A stretch of 64,000 bases of DNA. Origin: Sphagnum magellanicum. Lineage: Eukaryota; Streptophyta; Sphagnopsida; Sphagnales; Sphagnaceae. Made by a program: the position numbers and the translations under genes. This document shows positions 11,659-23,921 of this stretch, one piece after another. The notes under the pieces are model-generated. The model did not search any database. It saw only the letters and a list, made by a program, of their open reading frames with translations, and was not told the DNA's origin. The stretch's first letter is position 1. Every line of letters begins with the position of its first letter. The stretch lies in NCBI GenBank assembly GCA_021904315.1, contig CM038920.1:1240001-1304000 (forward strand), given 5' to 3'.

Positions 11659-14600
11659 AGATGGTCAAATTTTGATAACCATGGTTTGTTCATGTTTCTA
11701 AAACCCAAAACATGGTCCCCCCATTTCACTAAATGAAATTTAAATATGAGGCTAAACCTTGAATCCAATTGCATGGTTTCTAATGATGATGCATATGGTT
11801 TTATTGCATGTTATGTTCCTTTGTTGAAAGCATTGACTAAGAAGTCACCCTAGGTTATGTTTGTGAACTTACATGTTTTCACATGTTTGGTGTAATTTGA
11901 ACTAAAGTTGCGGAAGAGGTTAATGATGCAATCTTTCAAATAATGGAACTTTTTGAAGCAAATGAAGCACAAGGGTTGGCCAAGTCATTCCACGAGTAAT
12001 TGGACTATCAGAAACATCTCCAATGATTTACTTAAGCAAAGAATGAACACAAGGAGCATCTTTGATAACAAAGGTTGGCTTTTGTTGTTAAACAACTAAA
12101 TGAGTTCGATATAATTAACGCATCGAAAATTGAGGATATAAAATGGGATTGGAATCCCTTATGGTATATTATCACTAATGATGAAACCTTTCTTACAAGT
12201 GATAGGCCTGAACTTCCTTGGTCACATACTTTTGAAGCAGTAGACTTTATCTCTAATAATTTGTTACAGCGCCACATGCCTTGTAGAAGTGTTCTTTGGG
12301 AAGTTATGTTAATGAAGGTATTTTTTAAACTATTGTTTGATAAGGATCTTAGTTGTGCCTATCCATTTCAAAGAAACAATCGGGATTCCATTAACAAGTT
12401 TAACAAATGAATTATATTGTCATGGTTGGTGCAAAGTTATGGATATTTTGAAACGAGATGGGCACCTCCTATTTGGCGATACAAAAATTAGATAACTTAT
12501 TTGAAATGTCATTTTTTTTGCTTCAGTCCAAATCAGGGTCATAGAAGACATGGTGTGTGAAGATGTTGTGATCTTTTAAGACATTTGGGAGGTAACAAAT
12601 CAAAAACAAGGTTAGTGTTCACTTTGAATAATCAAAAGATATTTCAATCATTGAAAGGACATAAACATGGGTTGGGTAAATGTTCATTGGGGTATGCCTC
12701 CAAATACATATGTTACACACATTCTCCAATGAGTGGCATTGCTCACTCTCGAGAAAGCTGTAAGGGTGTAGTCACAATAACATGTACCATAACAAATATA
12801 CCACTTGCTTGGTTTTTTCATGTTTTAAAGTCGTAATTTAATTTGATATTGAAATTATAAGATTTTTTTTATATAGTTGTATTTTTAATATATCATGGGA
12901 ACATGCAAATTAATTTGAAATTAATTTAGTGAATCAAAAATTAACAAAAGCATTGATCAAACATTGTAACATTTGTTTTTAAGTAATAAAAGGACTTGTA
13001 AATGGATTTCAATTTTTTTGAAAATGACATTTTTAGCCAAATTTCTAACATAAACTTTGATAAAATAGTATGACGAATTTTTTTTTTAAAATTTAAGATT
13101 TTTTCAAAAACTTTTTCAAGAATATTCCAAAAATATTTTAAAAATATTTCCCCAAAATCAATCAAAAAGTAGGCGGGTGTGGCTTGTGTTATCCCATTTG
13201 CACTTATAAAAGTAATGTATGCATCCTTATTTCCAATTCAATTAACACTAAAAGGTGCATCAAACTTGTTAGCTTTACTAGACCCATCTAACTTCCCACA
13301 AGGACTTTGGGCAATCTAAGCATGCCATCCAAATACTAATCAAATTGATGGAATTAATTTGATGGAGGAAAGGTAGCAAGAAGACTAAGCCCAAGATCAT
13401 GATGAAACCATTGAAACATTTCAAGGCAATTTAACCAAAATATTGGAGTTAGTGTAATGCTTTCAACAAGTGAACAATACTCTTCAGCAAGAAGACCATG
13501 TTTCAGATGTACAAGATCATGTTCTAACCAAAGAACACCAAGTTTCGGACTTTACGGACCATGTTTCAAAGGTTAAACAACAACGTTCACACGAAGATCC
13601 TTTTTTAGAGGAAAAGATCATGTTTTAGAAATACAAAACAAAATATTTGGATGGGAAATTGAAACATGATACAACTCATGTTTTTAAGATCAATTAGGAA
13701 AATGTATTGAAGGCAAAAGAAAAACATGATATAGACCATGTTTTAAAGGTGCACTAGGAACATCCTCATGAGAATTTAGGTCTTATTTTACAATTGAAAC
13801 ATCTTCTTTTGCAAACAAATCATGTTTTTAAGGTTGAGGTACCATTGTTAACAATACAATATAATGTGGAATTTTTGAACTTGTAAAAATCCACTAATGT
13901 TTTGGAGATGAAGATGGATTTTCTAGACCCCAACCTTTGCTAGAACAAAGCTTTTAGTTCGAAGGTGATAGATTTGCATACGGAACTTTTGGTTGTACAA
14001 CCCACCGAAGGTTGTTTACAAGATGCATAGGTTTCTGTTGAATTGATGTATGTTCTTAGAGATGTTGAAAAGGTTGTGAGTGTGGTGACATCTTTAACAA
14101 GTTGTTGGTCTATTTAGTGTGAGCCTTCTAGTTTCTACATTAGTACACATGTATAACAATGTTTCTTGGGTTAGGTTTCTTGCATCAAGTCTCATGAACG
14201 TTATAATGTATCTTTTTTCAAAATGCATTTTTTTATGAAAGTAAGTTTTTACTACTATTTTTATTTGCTTTTGGAACTAGGATGTTTCTAAGTTGTATTA
14301 TTGTTATTTAATGTACATTTCATAATATGTCATGTTTTTTATGTTCTTCTCAATGTTTTCTAATGTTAATGTTGAAGTCCTTGTAAATGATGGGAACACT
14401 TCCACGATAAAAATTTATATTCTTTTTTCAATATTTGTTATGTTTCACGTAGATCCCAATAGAAACATATGTAGGAAGGTACAAAAAAACCACCTTCCAT
14501 TGTGCACATGTTTCATATATTTGTGTGTTGGACATGTTGCACTAGTACATATTGTTACACTATAACTACCTTGAAACTAAGAAAGTAAAAAGGATAATCG

Positions 14601-15299
14601 AAACTTGAACACAAAATTCAAGGAACCAAAGTTGTAGGAAAATACCCAAAACCTTTTGTTTAGAACGTGATTCCAAGATACCATATGAAATCAACAATTG
14701 TCGAAACATACTAAAGTTAGATCACACCACTTAATTTGTGAACTTTTCAAATACATATACGGAAAAACACCTTTTGAGAAACTTCATGAAACTAGTTTTA
14801 ATTTCAAGAACCTAATTCTTGAAACATGAAAAGTTCCAATTATAATATATGTTTGGCCACATTCAATATTTTGGAACACCAAGTAGATGATTGGCACTTG
14901 TAAAGCAGTTTGAGATAAAATGTTTGTTTCTATGTTTCTTGGATGATTTCAATCAATCTCTTTCAATATTGCATTTCCATATATATATTTTTGTGTGTCT
15001 ACATGTGTTTCTTTGGGCTATTTGTAGTTTTTTTCCTCATCACTAATTGAAGGATTCAACATCGAAGCCTCAAACCAAGTTGGAACTTATCAAGATTGGA
15101 GTGCACTATATAAGTATGTAGGCCAATTTCCCTCCAATATCAATGTACCTTAGTGGGGACTATTAATACATTCTACTACTTTTTACTTAAAGTTTGAATT
15201 TTTGACAAAAGTTGTATGGTTCATGAGGCATAAAACATGCACAAGGAGATTTCACCAAAACATTGTCAATTGGTTTCGAAACATGGTATACATGTGGAA
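11659..15299. other. Intergenic or decayed element interior, rich in 'aaacatg' words
   Basis: No supported gene. A 111-codon plus-strand frame at 12,075-12,410 is the longest open stretch. It resembles no family I know and is surrounded by stops. From about 13,490 onward the sequence repeats short words such as 'catgttt' and 'gaaacatg' at high density on both strands, a composition different from the rest of the window. Confidence 0.4.
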
Positions 15300-16560
15300 A
15301 CATCCAAGATGCAAAAACACTTGGATGGAATGGAAATGGAAAGATGGAATCATACCTAGGAAGAATAAGGTGCCTTGGGGGAGCATTGTGATGTTATCAA
15401 ACTTGATACTTGAAACTAGAGTTGAATCAAAGTACATTGTTTCTAGAACATGGATGCAAAAGTTGAATTATATTTTGTAACGTGCATAACCCATTCGAAA
15501 ATTGGAACATAGGAAGGATGCTTGAAACTCGATGGTCATCTATTCCAAAGTGTCCCACTTTGAGCACTTGGATGTTTGAAGGTAACATTTAGGTAGGCAT
15601 TGAATATTACCTAGAAACATCCAAGTGCCCTAGGGGTGGCATTGTAATGTCATTACACAAAGATACTTAAAACTAGGCCTTTGAAATAAGGTACATTATT
15701 TAGGAACATGACATATGCATATAATGGACATGACATACATAACATGTTGAACCCAATAGAAACATGCAAAACATGCAACATAAACACACGAAACTTTGAA
15801 ACTTGAACCATATTTTGAACATTAATTACCTAGTTACATAGAAATGCCCAAGGGGGAATATTATAATGTCAACATTTACTAGATACTTGAAGTTGGAGAC
15901 TTCAAAACTAAGCACATTATTCAAAGAACATGATAGATGCATAAGTGGATTTAACATGCGAAACATGTTGAACCCAATAGAAACATGCAAAACATGTAAT
16001 GGAAACACACAAAGCCTAAAACTTGAACCATATTTTGAACATTACCCAATTACACAGAAAGCCCTAGCGGGGTATTGTTATGTCATAATTTACTAAATAC
16101 TTGAAGCTGGAGACTTTGAAACTAAGCATATTATTCAGGAACATGATGGATGCATAACTTTATTTGGCATCCATAACATGTTGAAGGCAACATAAACATG
16201 CATTGTTGACATGAACCATAATTGATGAAATGTCCCATTTAAAACATGTTGATGTTTGAATGAAACCTATTGGTATCCCTTAAACATAACCTTCATACAT
16301 CCACCTTTGTGATACTTGAAGCATGAAATTTTAGAAATTCCAACATAGAAACAAAGGACTTTGTGAACTTGCAACCATCTTTGTCAAGTTTTCCAATTAT
16401 AATGGATGTTCAAAGGTAATGAATAGGTGAACTTAGATCATCACTAACAAACATCCAAGCACTATAGCAGGGGCATTATGATGTTTGCCATTTTTAATAC
16501 TTGAACCTCAAGCCTTTGATACAATTCACATTGTTTTTAAAACATGAAAAACCCAACATA
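15300..16560 (+). repeat. Degenerate tandem repeat, about five units of 214-260 bp
   Basis: The phrase 'gcattgtaatgt' and variants recurs near 15,383, 15,639, 15,857, 16,071 and 16,472. Each is followed by 'gatacttgaaact', a 'cacattattca' segment and 'ggaacatgatggatgcata'. 'aacatgttgaacccaatag' sits at 15,741 and 15,962, with a related form at 16,175, giving a period close to 214-221 bp in the core. The first and last units are more diverged or separated by extra sequence. No ORF runs through the array. Confidence 0.7.
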
Positions 16561-17227
16561 TATATATCTAGATTGGGAGATGAAAAACTCGAGAAATGTA
16601 TGTGGTGAGCAATGCAACAATCTCCTACAAAGAAATGATAATGAAAAGTTGTAAAACTTTTGAATTGGGATTTTCTAGACTTATGGAAGTTAGAAAACCA
16701 CGAACTATTGGAGAAGGTAGAGGGGGAGAGATCAAGTAGAACAATTGAACAAACCTATAAACATACATGTAGAATGCTAGGGATGGAGGGAGACACATGC
16801 ACACTAAAGGAGATATAGAAAGATCATTGTTTTGCTATGCACATGTCAACAAGCGCTAATCAAAATACCAAGAAACATTTGGAAGAATTGAAGGAACATT
16901 TACAAATCTGAAAAATCCCACTATGCATTCTTTTTTTCTTTGTAGAAATTATAGACCACACAACATTCATGTCCAAATACCTCACAAAGCTCAAAAGAAA
17001 GGACCTTAGATATTGCCAAAATGCCTTAAGAAATCAAACACCTTATTTAGATGCTTGAAGTGCTCCACAAATAATCGAAAAGAGCATGACAAATGATAAT
17101 AGTAAAAGGAAACATTACTAACATGAAGAAGAGGCCTACCTTCACGAAAGAACGTTCAATGGCTTCATGGAAAGATTTAAATTTTGACACGCATTGTAGA
17201 AACCCTAATGCTGCAATAACCAAATTC
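16561..17227. other. AT-rich sequence without a supported gene
   Basis: Lies between the tandem repeat and the right-hand inverted repeat of the 11-kb block. I see no coding frame, RNA gene or terminal repeat in it. Confidence 0.5.
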
Positions 17228-17339
17228 TAATTGCCACCATAGTCATCTGGGGTCATGACTATGATAGATAGGGACGTGGGGAAAGTGTTAAAACGAGATG
17301 CCATGGGACATAGGGGGGCTAGATAAGATAGGATGGTGA

Positions 17340-17404
17340 TTGGGGGGGGGGATGCATGGGGGGTATAGATGACATGGGTGGCCCCCCCCCCCCCCCCCCC
17401 CCCC
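17340..17404. repeat. Homopolymer cluster: G10 run followed by a C23 tract
   Basis: A G10 run lies at 17,342-17,351, a shorter G run at 17,358-17,363, and 23 consecutive C at 17,382-17,404. G- and C-runs within 60 bp can pair with each other or form quadruplex/i-motif structures. The exact C length may be affected by sequencing. Confidence 0.8.
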
Positions 17405-17449
17405 AACATGGTAGCTGAAACTCGACATGTTTCAGAGGAGGTAGGTTTT

Positions 17450-20400
17450 AAACATTGTTTACCCGCGCATGGAAATTCCTGCTAGGCTGCCTCAAAATCC
17501 ACATAACATTTGCCACCTCTCATTCAAATAATGTTAGGGTTATTTTATTTTATTTTATTATTGGATGCTTCATTCCATGTTTCTGGTGTCTTAGTCCCTT
17601 TTTTCCCCCTCCCCTGTGTCGGCTTCAACTTTTGTTTTTTCTTCTCCTCCCTTTGTAATGTGCCATTCCAGCTACTTGTTAAGTTGGGCCCACTTTTTCC
17701 CTTAGCAATAAGAATGGGGCCTAATGTGATGTCCCCTATTGTAGGTGTGGTGCCCTTTTTCACGACATAACATGTCTTGTCATCAACAATATTGTCTTGT
17801 TTTTTAGGCTTTTTTTTAAAGTTATTATTTTTGCCTTTTGACTTCCCTTCTTGCCCCTTCTCCCCCCCTGTGGCTTGGGCGCTAGAGGTGCCTTCCATTT
17901 GGGTCTTCCTCAACCCTATTTTTATTCATGAATCCCTTTTGCTTTGCAACATGAAATGCATATTGCTTTTTGTTTAACGTTGGATTGTATTGCTTGAAAC
18001 CTGTTTAAAATTGCCACTTGGCATTTATTTCTACTTTTCCCTTGGTGGTGTCTTCTCCTCCCTGCCTAGGGTGGTGTGACCAAGCATTGAAAGACTAAGG
18101 CCCAACTTTAATGATTTCTATTTTGAGATTAGGAGGAGCTTTAGGCAAAACATTTTTTTTGGGTGTAAGCGCTTGTAATTATTTTATTTTTGGATCGAGG
18201 TCCTTCATGTCCATGTTCTTTTTGGATTCTTCTTTTACCTTGCCCCTCTCTTCATGGTAGCTTTGGCGGAGTTTGGCTTTAAGGCATGCCAGAGAGTATG
18301 TGTGTGCAATGAAGGCCATTGCCCCTTTGGCCTTGGCTTTTGTTTCTTTAGAAAGTATCTCAACTTTGTAGGTTTTCCACCTATTAGTTTCACCTTCCCC
18401 TTGTTTTGATTTTTTGATGAACTTTTAGTTGGCCAGTGACTTAGAGTTATCCTTGGGATTTTTTAATTCAGCTTTCATGCGCATGTCCCATCTTTCCATA
18501 GGGGGACCTTTTGGAATGGTTTTTGAGATTCTTCAAGATGTTTTTGACCTTGAGGGTTTTGCTAGCGACTTCAATCAGCTTCACCAGTTGAGTTCCCATG
18601 TTGCCATGGGTTGCTTTTTAGGGTCCATTGCTTGCATCCTTGGTGCCATTATGTTTTTGGCTTTGGCCAAGCCTTCAAGTGGCATCAGATTGACTGCAAT
18701 GGGTGAGGTCCTTTATTAGCTGGTTACCAAAACCTTATGTTTTAAGCTTTGAGATGCATTTTTTTTTCATTTGTCATTTCATTAGTTTGGTGTGGCAGTT
18801 AGGGGTGAGTGTGAGGCCACTGGTGCATGATATTCAAGCTTCTTTGGATGTCCATATCGATTGGGTGGTGTTGCAAATGGACATGGAGAGCACATTAATT
18901 CCATCTCGTGAAAGGTCATTTTCTAAGAACTTCATGCAGTAGGAAGCCAATTGTCTCTACTTTTCCTTTTGTCCATTTTTTTTATGCCTAGAAGTTTCCC
19001 TTGTTTTTTACTCATCATTTCCTTAGGGGGGAATTGTCTATTATCCTTTCATCTATGGGAATGTGTCAGGGTGACCCATTCATTCAACCTCTTTTTGTTC
19101 TTGTTCATTTTCATGCCTTGCAAACCTTTTTTGTTGTTTTTCCTTCATGTCTTTTCCCTTTGTTGGTAAATGACACTCACATCCTCAACCTCGTTTCCCT
19201 CGTTCCCCTTGCTTTTGACCATTCTACTTCCCAATTGGTGTTAATGGGTTTGGCCAAATAACCTTGTAAGTGCATTGCTTTTATGCCTTTTAGTTTGTTT
19301 GTTGGTTTTACCCTTCTTCAGGGTTTTTGCTTCCCTTTTGACGACATTAGGGTCTTAAGGGTCCCCTTTGGCTTTGTGTCTTTTTTTTGGTAAGACATTT
19401 TGGACGAAAATGGTTGCGATTGTAGATGTATTTTCGAAGTTGGGGGATGTCTAAGTGACTTTCAAGATCCTGTTTCAATGTTTCAAGGAAAAACCTTCTT
19501 ATTTGCTTTGTGTTTTCCCCCTTTGGTGCATTGGTAGGTTTTGCTCCCCATTTTTAGTGGAGGTGTCATCTCTGCAAAGATCATAACGTTGGTGGTTTTC
19601 TTGGGGAGTTGGGCACTAATAATGTTTGTTATCACTTCTAAATTCTTGTTGGATTTGTGTCCACTTTTATTGGAGGTTATTGGGACATGAGTAATTTGGG
19701 TTCATGCCTTTTCAAAATGCATTTGAAGTTGTCTCAAAAGCTTCTTCCCCTAGTTACAATAACATGTCTACCCCTATTCTAGTAGCTTGTAGAAAAGGGA
19801 GTAGATCAACTTTAGGAGATTATTTCAAAAAGATTACAGAACCATTTTTTTTCCAACATCACCTTTAACATGTTTTTTAACTCATGTCAGGTGCGTTTAA
19901 AGTCTTGTAAGGGTTGGGCATGGAAGTTGGTTAACTGCTCACCTTGTCATCCCATGCTTTCATTTGCCTTCAGATGTTTTATCCTTTGTGTTGTGGACTA
20001 GATTAAGCCTCCCCCATCTTTTGGCCCTTGATTTGACACATTGCATATGTGGCTAGGTATTAGGCCCCATGGTGATCCACCTCTTCCGTTGCACCCATGT
20101 TGGGAGAGGATTACATCCCATGATGCCATTCAGGATGATTTTGCATCCATTACAAAAGATACATGGTTTTCATGTTTTGCAAGAACAAACCCATGTTCTT
20201 TTGTCACATTTTTTTCAGTCTTTTCGACAATAGGTTGACATTGTTTTGTTGCTTGATGGCTTTTGCACATTGGTTGATGTTGTTACCGTTGACCCATCAT
20301 TGACCCATTTGAGCAAACTTGGTATCATGGGCAGCTTTTTTTCATGGGGTGGATGTGTCATTGGTGGCTCAAGTGAAGGACGGATTTTATTGCGATTGTT

Positions 20401-20700
20401 ACAAATGTGTTTTTCCCTCTTGCCATAAAGGCTTTTGGATGTCTTTACCATCAAGCTGACAAACTTTTTCATCGATGTGCTAACATGATGTGGACAACAA
20501 AGGGTGTTGGAAACCTTCTTTTATCGATGTTGCATTCATTTTACAAACAGAGAATGTCAATGGCAATATAGGGAATGCATCTATCTTGAGATGAGCTATT
20601 ATTGCAAGGGAGGATTCTTCTAAGCTTGGAGTTTGAGCAGGTCTACCTCCCCTTTCTTTAGTTGATAGGCTTCATACGACTGGTGTAGGGTTTGGTTCTT
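17450..20700. repeat. Degenerate coding-like repeat, partial second copy at 63,733-64,000
   Basis: The plus strand is strongly pyrimidine-rich. On the minus strand, 17,545-17,913 is an open 122-codon Lys/Gly-rich frame (KGKNNNFKKKPKKQD). On the plus strand, around 20,040-20,640, several adjoining frames read as an eroded protein (FGCLYHQADKLFHRCANM). The 17,565-17,830 part recurs at 63,733-64,000 with many substitutions, so this is a dispersed element rather than a host gene. I cannot assign it to a TE class or decide the true coding strand. Confidence 0.45.
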
Positions 20701-20890
20701 AGTGGTTCCCTTTCCTCTACTGGCCCACCTCTTTGGGCTGTTGGCTTGCTTGGACTTTGGTCCTTGCCCCTTGTTTCTTTTTCTCACCCTTTCTTGGGTG
20801 CCTTCTTTTTATAAAATTTGGCAAGGTTTCATCATCTGAACATTGTTATTTACAAAGTGATGAAATTTCATTAAATATGGGTATAATTGT

Positions 20891-21107
20891 GGCCAGGACG
20901 AATTGACTCCCACATTGGGATCATGGTAAAAACCCCAAAACTCATTAGATTGTTTATAAATATTTAGAATATTTATAAATATCATCTGCATAGATTAAGC
21001 CAGGGTCCCTGAGTCCAAGTCTATAATTTTTGGGGCCTAATATGGCCATTTAAATGAGTTTTGGGGATTTTACCATGATCCCAATGTGGGGGTCAATTCA
21101 CCTGGCC
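20891..21107. mobile_element. Mutator-like MITE (unit A copy)
   Basis: A 217-bp element whose ends are about 40-bp inverted repeats. The left end starts 'ggccagg', continues 'cccacattgggatcatgg' and 'taaaa'; the right end is its mirror. The right flank is ATAAAACGC; the left flank has decayed (ATAATTGT). The orthologous copy in unit B (42,746-42,957) keeps both 9-bp duplications. No coding capacity. Confidence 0.8.
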
Positions 21108-21637
21108 ATAAAACGCTGAACCTCAAGATCAAAATGCACAAGGTTCGAAAATATTTATACCTACAGTACACACAACAATAGCAGTGATTGGTTAGGTGAA
21201 GCCAATCCTTCAAGATAAAAAAAGACACGTTGAAACTCAGATTCGTCAAAGTTTGTGCAAATCTGAGTTTCCATACCTAGCCCACTGAATTTTTTGCAAT
21301 GTTTTTAAAAATCTCACCCTCTTTATGACCAAACAGGAGTACTGATGCTGTGTTTTACTTACTTTGCGGATATCTCTAATGGACTTCCCTAAAGAGCGAG
21401 CCATTTGGAACCTATGAGCACACGCTACATGGTTCAATTTTTTTAGAAATATTTCTGTTATTGGTTGCTACATCAATTTAAATTAATGAAAAAAAACCAT
21501 TCGTGGCTTAACAGAAGTTTAGGTTTTAACTAGTCTAGTTTTAGATCTTCCAAACACTTAAGATACAGGTTTGCTAAACTAGATGAGGGTTGTAAAGATA
21601 TTATATTCATGCTTGTTATGGTAATCCCTTGGTGTGG

Positions 21638-22011
21638 TAAGGAGTTAAGGAGTCAGGGCCAATGTTCAACCCAAATCCAGCATTTCTATTGGTGCAAAAG
21701 TTGAGATCAGCCCCAAGGGCTTTACACTAGGAGTCAAGGCTGAAACAGAAAAAAACTTTTCTATCTGCCCCAAGTACTAATAAATGCTGAACTTTATGGC
21801 CTTGTATTGGCCCCAAGGCTGAAAAAAGGATACCGTCAAATTTGGGAGGCCAAGTTGCAACCCCTTGGGGCCAATGTTCCAGCATTTATTAATATCCTGA
21901 CGTCAATGTTCTAGCATTTGTTAGTAACGTGGGCACAATTTGCAACCCAAATATGCTCAAAGTTGGCTCCAAGTTTTTTCAGCCCTGACTCCTAGTGTAG
22001 TGGGGGCCTAA
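21638..22011. mobile_element. Harbinger/Tourist-like MITE, present only in unit A
   Basis: The element at 21,641-22,008 is flanked by TAA (21,638-21,640 and 22,009-22,011). The right terminus, read inward, is GGCCCCCACTACACTAGGAG then TCAGGGC. The left terminus is shortened but keeps 'ggagtcagggcc'. The corresponding point in unit B (near 43,619-43,625) is an empty site with a single TAA. Same family as 42,347-42,725, in the other orientation. Non-coding. Confidence 0.82.
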
Positions 22012-23751
22012 GTTGGCATTTCCTCTCAGAGAACCAGCTGCCTTTAAAAGGAATGATGCACGAGCTTGGTCTCTCTGATACCTTGTAATAAATAGGTTTC
22101 ACCAGGGATTCTTCCACCACCAAATTTCTGCTAAATTGTGACTTGAAAAATATAATTTCACCCATGCAGGGGAATTTATGGAACACATGGCCCAAATTCA
22201 CTAATGACTGTTGAATTATCATGCCATAGAAAGTAATACTTCCTTCAATTCAGTGAATTCTTCATTTGATTTTGATGAATTTTTTCCCGAATCTCCAGAT
22301 TTTAATGATATGTTCCAGTAAGGAGCCAAAAACATAGAAGGATCCTTTTAAAAAAAAATCCTTACATTTCTGGTGTATAGCCAATTTTTGCTCATTTTTT
22401 TCCTTGATGATCAATCATCACTTTGGCTACAACACAAAACTGAGAAAGGAAACACTGGATCTCAATTAGGCGCAGCAGAATCAAGTAACCAGCACATATA
22501 TAGCAGGTGAGCATTCACATCAAATGTGCAGAAAACCTTCACAAGTTGTATATGGCTCATCTCATGGAGCAGTAAGGATCATGCAGAGCTTGATTAATTG
22601 ACAAACCCTACATTGGTCAAAATGTCCACCTGATGATTACTTACCTCAAATATTCTGTCAGACCTGCCTGAGTCCTTAGCAAAAGAGGATGGAAAATTTA
22701 TGATGTCCCAAATGATCATCCCACCCTCAACTCCTGTCTTTCATGCAGTTACTTTACCTCTATGTTTTGGGTGTATGTTTCTGCTTACAATGGCTCCTTT
22801 CATCCAAGTTGATCTTCATCCTCGAGCTTCATTCATTGGATTAATGTTCCTTCTAGAACCTCAACGAATTTGGGTTTTTTTCCTCAAATTCCTCTAGTAC
22901 ATCCATTGGCGATGATCCCCGGCATTAATTAGCATTAAATGTGACTGCCATAGGTGGGCTGGAGCATTTTTACAAAAGTGCTGTTACAAGTGGTGATGGA
23001 GGAAGTGCCTAGGTCTAGATGTGGCTAATCTAATTATTATTATTTACAAAAATGGTGAAAAAGTCCAATAGATGAAGTAACTCATGGGTTCTTAAAGACT
23101 TCTCAAGCGGGCCTTTTGCTTTGGAAAAAATAAGGGTCAATCATTAGGTTTTTTAAAGCCATGATCATACATTGAAATATTAGAAAACAGTCCATTGATT
23201 TTTGGGAAACCATGGTTATATATATTGAAGGGTTGCCCTAAAAACCCCCCATAATTTGGTGTGGTTACTTTTTCTCAAAGAACCAACTGCCTTTTAAGAA
23301 AATGGTCTGCAATCTTGGTCCCTCTGATAGTGTGTAAGAACTAGATCTCACTAGTCAAAAGAAAAAAATCACCAGGGAATTTTAGCCAAATTTCGATCTG
23401 AAAAATATGATTTCAATTGATACAAGGGAATTTCATGGAACAAATGGCCAAAATTGACCAGATTTCAATGAAAAAAATTCCAAATCTCTAGACATCTTAC
23501 TTTCTCATTACTAGCCAGGAATGTAGAACGATCTTTTTTTAAAAATCTTTTCATATCTGGTGTGTAGCAAAATTTGGATAAATCTTTTTCTGCATGATCA
23601 TCACTTTGGCTACATCTCTAAAATGACAAAAGAAACTCTGGATCTCACTTAGTTGCAAGAGAATCAAATAATTAGCTATATGGTAGGTGAGCATTCACAT
23701 CAAATGTGCACAAAACTTTCAAGAGTAGTACATGGCTCAGTTTGTGGCCTT

Positions 23752-23921
23752 GGGTGAAGTGGCACCCACATTGGTACCATGGTAAAATCCCCAAATTTCA
23801 TCTAAATATTATAAATATCCCTAAATCGGGGACTCTGAGTCCAAATCTAACATTTCCTGGGTTTAATTGGGCCACGAGGAGGCCTAGCTCAAGAAGGTGA
23901 AGGTATCAGTGCAGGTGCCAC
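23752..23921. mobile_element. MITE of the GGTGAACCAGCACCCACA family
   Basis: Starts 'ggtgaagtggcacccaca', with 'ttggtaccatggtaaaa', and ends with a mirrored 'ggtatcagtgcaggtgcc'. The internal landmarks 'ctgagtccaaatctaaca' and 'gaggcctagctcaagaa' are shared with the copies at 33,665, 47,439, 52,648 and 58,062. Orthologue of the 47,439 copy in unit B. Confidence 0.7.

Larger units (their letters stand above)
6372..17370. mobile_element. Putative 11-kb composite element bounded by an imperfect inverted repeat
   Basis: Positions 6,372-6,500 on the plus strand match the minus strand of 17,228-17,370: both carry 'catcaccatcct' followed by 'tatctagccccc' and 'tcccatggcatct'. The left repeat starts exactly where the flanking repeat loses similarity to its sister copy at 41,307, as expected for an insertion. 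I could not find a convincing target duplication, and no intact transposase is encoded outside the nested hAT element. It could be an old, nested DNA transposon, or two independent inverted copies of a small repeat. Confidence 0.4.

Noticed and set aside
13120..13127. GAATATTC, a match to the PHR binding consensus GNATATNC
   Set aside because: More than 20 kb from the nearest SPX promoter, in AT-rich repeat sequence where chance matches are expected.
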